From Bacillota bacterium (lineage in GTDB: Bacteria > Bacillota_E > JAJZYS01 > JAJYTV01): DNA of 18,811 bases. Positions 7,047 through 14,678 of the stretch are shown piece by piece. The position numbers were made by a program, and so were the translations under genes. The notes under the pieces were generated by a model, which was not told the DNA's origin, ran no database searches, and saw nothing but the letters and a program-made list of their open reading frames with translations. The stretch spans positions 1 through 18,811 of the forward strand of contig JAJZVM010000074.1 in the NCBI GenBank assembly GCA_021845645.1. The letters are read 5' to 3'. Positions within the stretch are counted from its first letter, which is position 1. Every line of letters starts with the position of its first letter.

Positions 7047-8198
7047 CCGCACAGCACCGGCCTCATCTACAGCGACGCCTACCAGAGCTACCGCTTCTCG
7101 CCGGACCATCCCTTCAACCCCATACGGCTGCTCTGGACCTACGAGCTGATCCAAGAACTGCGGCTGCTCTCCCCGGCTGAACTCGTGGCGCCAAAGCCCG
7201 CGAACGACGAAGACCTCCTCAGGGTGCATGCGGCGTCCTACATCGCGGAAGTGCGCCGCCTGTCGCAGGGCGGACAGGTCAACGAGTCGTCCCTCCTCTA
7301 TGGCCTCGGCACCGAGGACGACCCGGGCTTCCCCGGCATGCACGACGCCGCGGCGCTCGCCGCGGGCGGGTCGCTCGCCGGCGCGCGGGCCCTGGCCGAC
7401 GGGCATCTCCTGCACGCCTTCAATCTCGGCGGCGGCCTGCACCACGCCTTCGCCGCCCAGGCCGCGGGCTTCTGCATCTACAACGACATCGCGCTCGCCA
7501 TCCTGGCCCTGCGCGACAGGGGCCTCAGGGTGGCCTACATCGACATCGACGTCCACCACGGCGATGGCGTGCAGGAGATCTTCTACCGCGACCCCCAGGT
7601 CCTCACCGTCTCATTCCACGAGAACGGCCGCTACCTCTTCCCCGGCACCGGCGGCGTGCAGGAGCTCGGCGCCGGCAGTGGCCTCGGCGCCACGCTGAAC
7701 GTGCCGCTCGAGCCATTTACCGACGACGCCTCCTGGCTCGAGATGTTCGAAGCCGTCGTTCCCGCCGCTCTCGCCACTTTCCGACCCGACGTGCTTGTCA
7801 CCCTGCACGGCTGCGACGGGCATGTCCTGGACCCGCTCGCCGACATGCGCCTGTCGACGCGCTTCTACTGGCGCACCGCGGCCCGCCTGCACGAACTTGC
7901 CCACACGTTCGCCGCGGGCCGCTGGCTTGCCCTAGGCGGCGGCGGCTACGAGCTCCTGCGGGTGGTGCCGCGGGCCTGGACGCTCGTCTGGGCGGAGATG
8001 CGCGGCACCCCCCTCCCGGAAGACGCCGAGGTGCCCGCCGACTTCAACCGGCGCCACCAGCCGCCTGGCGCGGAGCCCCTGCCCCGCCTCGTCGTGGACC
8101 CGCAGGACTTCGTCCCGCCCCTTGACCGCCAGAGCGAGATCGCCGGGCGCAACAGGGCCACACTGGCGCGTCTGCGCCAGATTTCGCCCTTGCTCTGA
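7044..8198 (+). CDS. acuC: AcuC-type Zn-dependent lysine deacetylase
   Basis: A 384-residue protein of the class I histone-deacetylase/AcuC family, of normal family length. It removes acetyl groups from lysines; in Bacillus subtilis AcuC reactivates acetylated acetyl-CoA synthetase. The active-site elements are present: GGGLHHAF with the tandem His charge relay, YIDIDVHHGDGVQEIF with the Zn-binding Asp and His, HGCDGHVLDPL with the second Zn-binding Asp, and the catalytic Tyr in LGGGGYE. The N-terminus (YSDAYQSYRFSPDHPFNPIR) is typical of AcuC. The start is a TTG with a good ribosome site. It is divergent from the Pat-like acetyltransferase, giving an acetylation writer/eraser pair. No acetyl-CoA synthetase gene is present in the window, so the substrate is inferred from the families. 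Confidence 0.92.
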   Translation: MPHSTGLIYSDAYQSYRFSPDHPFNPIRLLWTYELIQELRLLSPAELVAPKPANDEDLLRVHAASYIAEVRRLSQGGQVNESSLLYGLGTEDDPGFPGMHDAAALAAGGSLAGARALADGHLLHAFNLGGGLHHAFAAQAAGFCIYNDIALAILALRDRGLRVAYIDIDVHHGDGVQEIFYRDPQVLTVSFHENGRYLFPGTGGVQELGAGSGLGATLNVPLEPFTDDASWLEMFEAVVPAALATFRPDVLVTLHGCDGHVLDPLADMRLSTRFYWRTAARLHELAHTFAAGRWLALGGGGYELLRVVPRAWTLVWAEMRGTPLPEDAEVPADFNRRHQPPGAEPLPRLVVDPQDFVPPLDRQSEIAGRNRATLARLRQISPLL

Positions 8199-8264
8199 GG
8201 CTTGCCACCAACCGACACGTTGCGACAGCAGGAGTTTGCCTTCGGATTGCGAACCGCTGGGCAC

Positions 8265-9404
8265 ATGAGAGGTTGCTGGCAGCGATGGGCGGGAGGTGCC
8301 GCCCTTGCCCTGCTGATCCTGTCGAACGCCGCTTCGCCCGTCCATGCGGCGCCTTCCCTGTCGGAACTCGAGAGCGAACTGCACGACGTCCACCTGAACC
8401 TGGTCGCCTACACGGCAAAGGCGAACCAGCTGCAGCAGGCGGAGAACCAGACGCAAGGCCAGCTGAACGCGGTGGACGCGCAACTTGCCGCGACGCAGGC
8501 CAGCATCTCCGCGACGCAGGCCAGCATCAAGGCGATAAGACAGCGGATGGCCGTCACGTCGCGCCGCCTTCTTGCGACGCGCCGGTCGCTTGGTCGCCAG
8601 CAGGGCGGTCTCGACGCCGTGCTGCTCTACACCGAGCAGTACGGACCGCTCGGCTACCTGGCCGTGCTGATGCACGTCGCCAGCTTCGGCGACTTCGTCA
8701 CGCGCGCGAGCGACGTGATCGAGGTGGCGTCGTTCGAGAGCCTGCTCGTGCACAGCCTGAACCGGGACGCCAACGCCATCCACCGGGACCTGATGCGGCT
8801 CGCCCGCAGCCAGGCCGAGCTGGCGCGCCAGAAGGCCTCCCTCGAGCAGCAGCGCGCGCAGCTTGCGTCGGTCGCGGACCAGCGCCGGCAGGTGCTCGCG
8901 ACGCAGCAGGGGGAGAAGCAGCAGGAACTCAAGATCGCGGCCTCCCTGCAGGCGCAGGGACAAAAACTCTGGGACGCCATCCAGCAGATCAAGGCCGAGC
9001 TGGCCGACGGGCAGGTCAGCCAGAGCCAGCTCCTCTCGATCGTCAAGTCGATCGCGTCGGTCTACGGCATCGACCCGCTCCTCATCATGGCGGTGATCCG
9101 CGAGGAGAGCGGCGGCAACACGAAGGCCGTCTCGTCGGCTGGGGCCAAGGGACTGATGCAGCTCATGCCCGGGACCGCGTCGGAGCTGGGCGTCAGCGAT
9201 CCCTTCAACCCGGTCCAGAACGTCCACGGCGGCATCGCTTACCTCTCCTACCTCATCAACCTCTTCAAGGGCAATATCCCGTTCGCGCTGGCCGCCTACA
9301 ATGCGGGGCCGAACGCCGTGAAGGCCTACGGCGGCATCCCGCCCTATCCCGAGACGCGAAACTACGTCAAGAACATCATGTGGATGTACGAGCACGGCAT
9401 CTGA
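8265..9404 (+). CDS. Secreted coiled-coil lytic transglycosylase
   Basis: A 379-residue exported wall enzyme. A signal peptide (RGCWQRW, then GGAALALLILSNAASPVHA) is followed by two long coiled-coil stretches (residues about 30-110 and 170-245) flanking a segment, GYLAVLMHVASFGDFVTRASDVIEV split as GYLAVLMHVASFGDF and VTRASDVIEV, that resembles the PcsB/CwlO N-terminal region. The C-terminal SLT domain (about 255-379) has the catalytic Glu in REESGG, GLMQLMP and AYNAGP; it cleaves the glycan strand of peptidoglycan. PcsB/CwlO coiled coils are regulated by FtsEX in other bacteria, so a similar control is possible. I used ATG 8265 because it begins the signal peptide; it has no good ribosome site, while TTG 8247 (AGGAG 12 bases upstream) or TTG 8202 would lengthen the N-terminus. 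It closely follows acuC. Confidence 0.85.
   Translation: MRGCWQRWAGGAALALLILSNAASPVHAAPSLSELESELHDVHLNLVAYTAKANQLQQAENQTQGQLNAVDAQLAATQASISATQASIKAIRQRMAVTSRRLLATRRSLGRQQGGLDAVLLYTEQYGPLGYLAVLMHVASFGDFVTRASDVIEVASFESLLVHSLNRDANAIHRDLMRLARSQAELARQKASLEQQRAQLASVADQRRQVLATQQGEKQQELKIAASLQAQGQKLWDAIQQIKAELADGQVSQSQLLSIVKSIASVYGIDPLLIMAVIREESGGNTKAVSSAGAKGLMQLMPGTASELGVSDPFNPVQNVHGGIAYLSYLINLFKGNIPFALAAYNAGPNAVKAYGGIPPYPETRNYVKNIMWMYEHGI
8490..8528 (+). repeat. Tandem 21-base duplication encoding one coiled-coil heptad
   Basis: The 18 bases GCGACGCAGGCCAGCATC occur at 8490-8507 and again at 8511-8528, a period of 21 bases or exactly seven codons. The product repeats ATQASI within the first coiled coil, so the duplication keeps the heptad register. 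It looks like a recent slippage or recombination event. Confidence 0.85.
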
Positions 9405-9452
9405 GACCGAGGCGACCGCAGCCCGAGACAAGGCTCGAACGGAGGAGTCCAG

Positions 9453-10394
9453 GTGCGCGTACTGGTGACGGGCGGAGCCGGCTTCATCGGCTCGAACACG
9501 GTGGATCGGCTGATCGACGAGGGCCATGACGTCTCGGTGGTCGACAGCCTCGTCACGGGGTTTCGCGAACACGTGCACCCCAAGGCCAGCTTCCACCAGG
9601 TGGACATCACCGACGAGGCGGGGCTGGCCGGCGTGTTTGCCGCGGAACGCCCCCAGGCGGTGATCCATCTCGCGGCGCAGATGGACGTGCGCGTATCGAC
9701 CCGAGAACCGGTCTACGACGCGCGGGTCAACATCCTCGGCAGCCTGAGCGTGATCCAGTGCGCCATCGATGCCGGCACGCGCAAGATCGTCTACGCCTCG
9801 AGCGGCGGCGCCATCTACGGCGAACCCGACTACCTGCCGGTGCGCGAGGACCATCCCGTGAGGCCGCTCTCGCAGTACGGCGTGACAAAGCACACGGTGG
9901 AGCACTACCTCTTCCTCTACGCGCACCAGCGGGGACTTCGCTACACCTCGCTGCGTTACGCGAACGTCTACGGCCCGCGCCAGAATCCGGCGGGCGAAGC
10001 CGGCGTCGTCGCGATCTTCGGACGCAGCATGCTGCTTGGCCAGCCCTGCCGCATCTTTGGCGACGGAGCGCAGACGCGCGACTACGTCTACGTCGGCGAC
10101 GTGGCCAGGGCGAACGTCATGGCGCTCACGCAGGCGGACGGCGAGGCCCTGCACATCGGCTCCGGCGTCGAGACGAGCGTGAACGAGCTGCACCACAGGC
10201 TTGCCGCGGTCTGCGGCGGGGCCGCCCCTGCGCGTCACGAGGCTGAGCGCCCAGGCGAGGTCCTGCGCATCTCCCTCGACCCGTCCCTCGCCGCCGAGCG
10301 CCTGGGCTGGGAGCCCCAGGTGCCGCTCGAGGAAGGCCTGGGGCGCACCGTCGCCTACCTGCGCGACCGCATGTCCGAGGGCCGGCTGGCCTGA
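9453..10394 (+). CDS. NAD-dependent sugar-nucleotide epimerase (GalE-like, extended SDR)
   Basis: A 313-residue extended short-chain dehydrogenase. The NAD-binding motif TGGAGFIGS is at residues 6-14, HLAAQ at 72-76, Ser117 in YASSGGAIYG, and the catalytic Tyr142-x3-Lys146 in QYGVTKHTVE. These are typical of UDP-glucose/UDP-GlcNAc 4-epimerases. The GTG start is set by GGAGGAG (9441-9447), five bases upstream. Family members convert UDP-Glc to UDP-Gal or UDP-GlcNAc to UDP-GalNAc; the exact substrate cannot be read here. An epimerase of this kind (PelX, GalE) accompanies Pel clusters and provides UDP-GalNAc, and a PelF-family gene lies 2.4 kb away, so precursor supply for the polysaccharide is a reasonable inference. 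dTDP-glucose dehydratase is less likely because the active-site Thr-Asp-Glu pattern is absent. Confidence 0.85.
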   Translation: MRVLVTGGAGFIGSNTVDRLIDEGHDVSVVDSLVTGFREHVHPKASFHQVDITDEAGLAGVFAAERPQAVIHLAAQMDVRVSTREPVYDARVNILGSLSVIQCAIDAGTRKIVYASSGGAIYGEPDYLPVREDHPVRPLSQYGVTKHTVEHYLFLYAHQRGLRYTSLRYANVYGPRQNPAGEAGVVAIFGRSMLLGQPCRIFGDGAQTRDYVYVGDVARANVMALTQADGEALHIGSGVETSVNELHHRLAAVCGGAAPARHEAERPGEVLRISLDPSLAAERLGWEPQVPLEEGLGRTVAYLRDRMSEGRLA

Positions 10395-10533
10395 GGGAAC
10401 AGCTCCGGGCAAGTTGGCACAGGCCGGCAGGCTTTGCGCCTCCCCGCCTCAGGTCGTCTCCCGCTGGCGCGGCCCCATCAGGGGGCAGCGGTCGCCGCGA
10501 AGCCCATCTGTGCCGCCGCGCTGGTCCAGACGC

Positions 10534-11580
10534 TCAGCCCAGGGGCCGCAGCCATGGCGCGGGCGGCAGCCAGCGCAGCCACCAGGCGTATGGCGGCAGC
10601 GTCGAGAAGACGAGGGAGTCACCACCAGCGAGCGTCAGATCGGGGAAGGACCAGCGCCGTCCGCCTGCAGCGGCTATGGTCAGGGTTCCGGCGTCCTGCA
10701 GCCATGGCATGTGCAGGCGCAGGGAGGCGTCCCCGCGCGGTCCGGCGCTTGCGCTGAGGTGCTCGTGGCGGCCCGCGAAGCTCAGCCGAGATCCGGCCGG
10801 CAGGCCGGTGATCCGCACAGAGTTCCCCCGGTACACGGCGAAACCGGCGAAGGCCGCCGCGTAGCGGATGTGCCGCGCCTGCACCTCGAGGTAGACCTGG
10901 AAAGGCGGGGCGATCGCCAGGTCGAGATGATCGCTCGCGTAGAAGAGGCGGGATCCGATCCAGACCTTGGCCAAGTGGCGCCCGTCGGTACGGATCGTGA
11001 GAACGTAGGGTCGGTTCCGAGGCAGCCAGCGCTGCGCGGGGGCCGACTCAAACATCAAGGTATGCGCGTCGCGGATATTGCCAAAGGCATAGCCGGCCTC
11101 GACCAGGGGTTTGTGCCCGTTCCAGGCCAGGTTCGAGACAACGATGTAGTTGATCATGCCAGTGGCTTTGGTCCACCCGGTCTGCACGGCGACGACCGTC
11201 TCCGCCGTCTGGTGCTGTTCCGGATGGACTGTCAGAGGCTCGACCGTCGCCTGCACGTAAGTGTCGGCCGCGAAGACGTGGCGGGTCACCGCAAAGTAGC
11301 CGTGGAAGGCGGAGTCCGCACTGTCGTCGACCCCAACAGCGAGCCGCCCCGGGTGCCAGTCCGTAAAGCGCAGGGCGGTGGGGGCGCTGCCGCCGAATGC
11401 CCAGTCATGGCTCGCGGGTCGGTGTTCAAACGATGTGTTGGCCAGAGTTCCGCGGTCCACGAGCCTCAGTACGCCGCCGTGGCCGCCGACCCAGCCGAGG
11501 GAGTGCCTAAGACCCATGAGGCCAGCCGCCAGCGCCGCCAGGCCGAGCAGCATCCCAGCCAGCCAGAGCCATCGCCGCAC
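10534..11580 (-). CDS. Exported beta-rich protein of unknown function
   Basis: A 348-residue protein that I cannot assign. An uncleaved or cleavable N-terminal hydrophobic segment lies at residues 4-25 (WLWLAGMLLGLAALAAGLMG). The rest alternates hydrophobic and polar residues with many aromatic positions (for example AFHGYFAVTRHVFA, GMINYIVVSNLAWNG, PFQVYLEVQARHIRYAA). That, with WIGSRLFYASDHLDLA, recalls laminin-G/concanavalin-like sugar-binding folds, but no signature motif is certain. The C-terminus is Trp/Pro-rich (YAWWLRWLPPAPWLRPL) and may re-associate with the membrane. The start is a GTG ten bases after GAGG, with a stop codon just upstream in frame. It converges on the epimerase gene and has a 420-base leader region. 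A surface role in the polysaccharide region is an inference. Confidence 0.6.
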   Translation of the reverse strand: MRRWLWLAGMLLGLAALAAGLMGLRHSLGWVGGHGGVLRLVDRGTLANTSFEHRPASHDWAFGGSAPTALRFTDWHPGRLAVGVDDSADSAFHGYFAVTRHVFAADTYVQATVEPLTVHPEQHQTAETVVAVQTGWTKATGMINYIVVSNLAWNGHKPLVEAGYAFGNIRDAHTLMFESAPAQRWLPRNRPYVLTIRTDGRHLAKVWIGSRLFYASDHLDLAIAPPFQVYLEVQARHIRYAAAFAGFAVYRGNSVRITGLPAGSRLSFAGRHEHLSASAGPRGDASLRLHMPWLQDAGTLTIAAAGGRRWSFPDLTLAGGDSLVFSTLPPYAWWLRWLPPAPWLRPLG

Positions 11581-11720
11581 ATGCCATCATCCTCACAGCC
11601 CTATTCCAGGCCGTGCGTCCTATTCCTCCCAGTCCTCCAGGTGGGCGGCGCTGCCTTGGTCGGGCGTGACCTGCCTACAGCCCCCGTCGGCACCCGCGCA
11701 AGCCGGCAGCATAGCGACGC

Positions 11721-11736
11721 GAACAACCGAACAACC
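11721..11736. repeat. Tandem 8-base repeat in the leader region
   Basis: GAACAACC is present twice, head to tail. It could be a direct-repeat operator or a chance slippage product in an otherwise GC-rich leader. Confidence 0.6.
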
Positions 11737-11778
11737 GATGTCTGGATCTTTCGAGCCAAACGGGCAACGGTTGACGCT

Positions 11779-11793
11779 GGCCGCGTCGCGGCC
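11779..11793. repeat. Perfect 15-base hairpin in the leader region
   Basis: GGCCGCG and CGCGGCC flank a single T, giving a very stable stem in either RNA strand. It lies about 200 bases upstream of the exported-protein start, and is not followed by a T-run. Confidence 0.5.
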
Positions 11794-12000
11794 GTACCCT
11801 CCACCCGCGAGCCGTGGCCGGAAAGCGCGTTCCGCTACCCATGCGGCATGGCGAGACAAGCTTCCCGGCCGCTCTCTTGCCGCGCACTCCGAGCGCGGGG
11901 CTCTGCGCTTGGTGCAAGCGCGAAGCTGGGGCTTGGCTGTGTTGGAACCACGTCATAACGCGGGACGGGGAATGATCCGGTCCGGACCGCATTGCGGCGG

Positions 12001-12723
12001 TCAGTGCCCGGCTGCGCTGCCGAGCAGCGCGACCACGACCGAGCCGAGCGCGATGAACGGCCCGAACGCGAACGCGTCCCGCGCGGTCGCCCTGCGCGTC
12101 ACGAGAAGCCCCAGGGCGTAGAAGCCGCCCAGCAGCACGGCGAGCAGGAGTGTCGCGAGCCCCCTCCGCCAGCCGAGCGCGAGGCCGAGGACGCCAAGGT
12201 ACTTGACGTCGCCGAGCCCGAAACCGCCGCGACCGAGCCAGGCGATGAGGAGTCCGAGGCCAAGCAGCGCGATCAGCCCGTAGAGACCGGCGAGATAGGC
12301 GGCCAGCCCGCTTGGCGCGAGGGCGATCAGAGCGAGCAGGGCCGCCGCGAGCAGCAGCCGGTTGGGGATGGCCCTGCGATGCAGGTCGACCGCCGACGCC
12401 ACGAGTCCGAGCCAAAGCACGAGAAGATCGATCCCCAGGCTGCGGCCACGACTCAGCAGGAGCACGAGCGCCGTCCCCAGGATGGCGAGCACGTCGAACC
12501 AGGGACCGACGGCTGGGCCGGCGCCACACGCCTTGCATGCGCCAGCGGCACCATGCCGCAAGATCGGCGCGAAGGTCCGCGCGGGCAACATCGCGCCGCA
12601 GCGCCTGCAGCGCCCGGGCGGCCCGCCCTGCTCGGGCGCGAGCATCTCCGCCACCGCCAGGAGGGCGCCGGCGGCCACGACGCCCGCCGCGAGACTGGCC
12701 ACCGCCAGCACGACGCCCTGCAC
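12001..12723 (-). CDS. Prepilin peptidase (A24 family, PilD-like)
   Basis: A 240-residue integral membrane aspartic protease that cleaves prepilin leader peptides at the cytoplasmic face. The N-terminal loop carries two Cys pairs (C39xxC42 and C63xxC66), as in bifunctional PilD proteins that also methylate the new N-terminus. The two catalytic Asp residues are in VDLHRRAIPN (Asp113) and in the GxGD motif FGLGDVKY (Asp172). About seven hydrophobic segments follow. I chose the GTG at 12723, supported by AAGGAGAGGG just upstream and a clean 29-base gap from the pelF stop; a longer frame would overlap pelF. It probably shares a transcript with pelF. No pilin, assembly ATPase or inner-membrane pilus gene is present in the window, so its substrates are elsewhere. 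Confidence 0.88.
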   Translation of the reverse strand: MQGVVLAVASLAAGVVAAGALLAVAEMLAPEQGGPPGRCRRCGAMLPARTFAPILRHGAAGACKACGAGPAVGPWFDVLAILGTALVLLLSRGRSLGIDLLVLWLGLVASAVDLHRRAIPNRLLLAAALLALIALAPSGLAAYLAGLYGLIALLGLGLLIAWLGRGGFGLGDVKYLGVLGLALGWRRGLATLLLAVLLGGFYALGLLVTRRATARDAFAFGPFIALGSVVVALLGSAAGH

Positions 12724-12752
12724 CGCCCGACCCTCTCCTTCCGGGTCCGGTC

Positions 12753-14507
12753 TTAGGCGACCTGCACCTGCGCAAGAAGCCAAGCGCCCATGTAGTGCTG
12801 CAGGGCCGACTCCCCCTGCCCCAGTTCCTCCTCGATGGCCGCCACCTGGCTGAGGATGGCCGGTGCCGCCTCGGAGTCCGGGGCGAGTTCGAGCGCGCGG
12901 TGGAACTGATCGAGTGCGGCGACCTGCATGCCGAGCCTGAGCAGCGCGTACGCCCGCTGCAGGTGAACAATCTGCCGCGACGGTATGCCGAGCGCGAGCG
13001 GCGCCAGGTCGCCCGCGACCGCTGCCGCCGTCCGGGGCAGGGCGCGACCCGCAAGTTGCTCGTAGAGCAGGCTGTACTCCTGGGTGGCGCGCTGCGTCGT
13101 GAAGAAGGTCAGGGCGCGCTCCCGCGCCGCAACGCCGAGCCGCTCGCGCAATGCCGCGTCCTGCAGCAGGATGATGATGGCGACCGCGAGGCGGGCCGGA
13201 TCGCGCGAGGGCACCGTGATGCCCGTATCCGCCAGGGCCTCCGACGTGCCGCCCACGTCCGTCGCGACGACCGCAAGGCCGCTCATCATGCCCTCGATCA
13301 CGGAATACGGGAAGGCCTCGGACACGCTGGACTGGATGAGGATGTCGGCTTCACGGTAGAGATCGGCCGGATTTTCCGAGTGGCCCTCGAACAGGACCGT
13401 CTCCTCAAGGCCAAGCTCGCGGCGGAGGTCGAGCATCTGCTTGTGGTAGTCCTCGACCGCGATCGAGCCCCACACCGCGAGCCGGACGTCCGGGAAGTGG
13501 GCGTGCACGATCGCCATGGCGCGCAGCAGGGTCTCGATGTCCTTGTTCGGGTCGATGCGCGCGATGCTGAGCAGGCGCGGCGGCCAGTCGTGGCTCCCCT
13601 GCGCCGGGGCGAACACCTGCGGCGAGACGCCGTTGTAGACGACGCCGATGCGGTCCGGTGCCGCGCCGAGGAGCTTTTCCCAGCGCGCGTTGAAGGCGCA
13701 GACGGGCGCGATGCGGTCGGCATAGTGCAGGTTCGCCTTGACGATCATGCGCACCGTCGCCAGGAGGAAGCGCTTCGAGAAGCGGCTCATGTTGCTGCGC
13801 CCGACCGAGAGGTACTGCTCACGCAGGTAGACGCCATGCTCCGTGAGCAGGTACGGCGTGCCGTACTCGATCTTGGCGACGATGCCCGCCATGCCGCAGA
13901 ACGCGGCGGCCGACGAGTGGACCACGTCCACGTCGGGCAGCGGCGTGTTGAGCACGGTGAAGAAGTGGTAGACCCAGCCGAGGGCCTGTGCCGCCTCGAA
14001 GACGGTCGGCTCCGGCCAGACGCCCGCCTCGGCCGCCTCGTGCAAGAAGACGCGGAACGCCTGCCAGACCACCTCGGCCTTGAACGTCTCGCGGTAGTCG
14101 AAAACCTGGAAGTGGCGGTGCATGGCCGCAAGCGCGTTGCCCACCACCTCGGGCCGCTCCCCGTCGAGGCGCATCTGCCCGAGCAGGGCAAGGAACTCGG
14201 GCAGGAAGTCCCTGGCCACCTCCTCCTCCGTCGTGCGCTGCTTCTGCAGGAAGATCTCCGAGAACGGCATGTGCTCCTTGTGCTCCGACGGGTCCTGCGT
14301 CCCCCAAAGCGGCACGGTCACGACGCGGCCGATGCTGGGCGGCAGGTCGAAGCGGCTGCGCACGAACGGGTTCATGGCGACGGCGAACACGGTGAAGTCG
14401 ACCTGCTCCACGCGGTGGACAAGCATGTCGCACCACGTGCTCACTCCGCCGAGGTGATAGGGGTAGGTACCTTCGGTCGCCAGCATGACGCGCAGCTTGC
14501 GAGGCAT
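12753..14507 (-). CDS. pelF: PelF-family glycosyltransferase (GT4) with C-terminal TPR repeats
   Basis: A 584-residue cytoplasmic glycosyltransferase. The N-terminal PelF (DUF3492-type) signature is clear: TEGTYPYHLGGVSTW at residues 11-25. The middle has GTPYLLTEHGVYLREQYL (216-233) and HYADRIAPVCAFN (261-273), both typical of PelF. The donor-binding GT4 half has Glu397-x7-Glu405 (SEAFPYSVIEGM). PelF polymerises the Pel exopolysaccharide from a UDP-sugar. Pseudomonas PelF is near 507 residues; here the extra length is at the C-terminus, where residues about 517-550 (LQRAYALLRLGM.., HRALELAPDS) and 551-578 look like two TPR repeats. The ATG follows AGGGGG by seven bases. It is divergent from the PelG-like gene, unlike the usual same-strand order, and is followed by the prepilin peptidase. 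Confidence 0.85.
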   Translation of the reverse strand: MPRKLRVMLATEGTYPYHLGGVSTWCDMLVHRVEQVDFTVFAVAMNPFVRSRFDLPPSIGRVVTVPLWGTQDPSEHKEHMPFSEIFLQKQRTTEEEVARDFLPEFLALLGQMRLDGERPEVVGNALAAMHRHFQVFDYRETFKAEVVWQAFRVFLHEAAEAGVWPEPTVFEAAQALGWVYHFFTVLNTPLPDVDVVHSSAAAFCGMAGIVAKIEYGTPYLLTEHGVYLREQYLSVGRSNMSRFSKRFLLATVRMIVKANLHYADRIAPVCAFNARWEKLLGAAPDRIGVVYNGVSPQVFAPAQGSHDWPPRLLSIARIDPNKDIETLLRAMAIVHAHFPDVRLAVWGSIAVEDYHKQMLDLRRELGLEETVLFEGHSENPADLYREADILIQSSVSEAFPYSVIEGMMSGLAVVATDVGGTSEALADTGITVPSRDPARLAVAIIILLQDAALRERLGVAARERALTFFTTQRATQEYSLLYEQLAGRALPRTAAAVAGDLAPLALGIPSRQIVHLQRAYALLRLGMQVAALDQFHRALELAPDSEAAPAILSQVAAIEEELGQGESALQHYMGAWLLAQVQVA

Positions 14508-14678
14508 CCCCCATCCCCCTTTCACGCAAGGTCGCCTATTTGTCTTCGCGTAATGACCGAAAAATGTGTTCCAAAATAGAAGGGTTTCGCGGATAAAGGC
14601 ATTTGGACCGTGCATGTCGTAGTTTGCCATGGTAAAGATCGTTTTGGCAATGGCATGCAACGCGTCAGGGGAGAGATC
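14508..14678. promoter_or_regulatory. AT-rich divergent promoter region between pelF and the PelG-like gene
   Basis: Bases 14521-14640 contain 54 G or C in 120 (45%), a marked drop from the surrounding genes. Both flanking genes start here and point away from each other, so promoters for both must lie within or close by. I find no pair of hexamers good enough to name. An imperfect inverted repeat (TTCACGCAAG at 14521-14530, CTTCGCGTAA at 14544-14553) next to the pelF start is a possible operator. Confidence 0.5.

Larger units (their letters stand above)
11581..12000. other. 420-base gene-free region upstream of the exported protein
   Basis: No convincing gene is found on either strand; the short frames have poor codon use and no ribosome sites. 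The region holds an 8-base tandem repeat, a perfect GC hairpin (both listed separately) and a 12-base palindrome CGGTCCGGACCG at 11978-11989 just beyond the prepilin peptidase stop, which may help end transcription of that gene. The remainder is the probable promoter and 5' leader of the exported-protein gene. I could not fit a known riboswitch to it. Confidence 0.5.

Noticed and set aside
10395..10533. Possible terminator (GCCCC and GGGGC) between the convergent epimerase and exported-protein genes
   Set aside because: The stem is only five bases with no T-run; such pairings are expected by chance at this GC content.
11640..11800. Partial resemblance to a c-di-GMP class I riboswitch on the minus strand (GGC..GCGGGTGCCGACGGG)
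   Set aside because: Only the 3' part resembles the consensus. The expected GGGCAAACC, GACGCAAAGCC and receptor stem are not in the right order, so I do not call a riboswitch.
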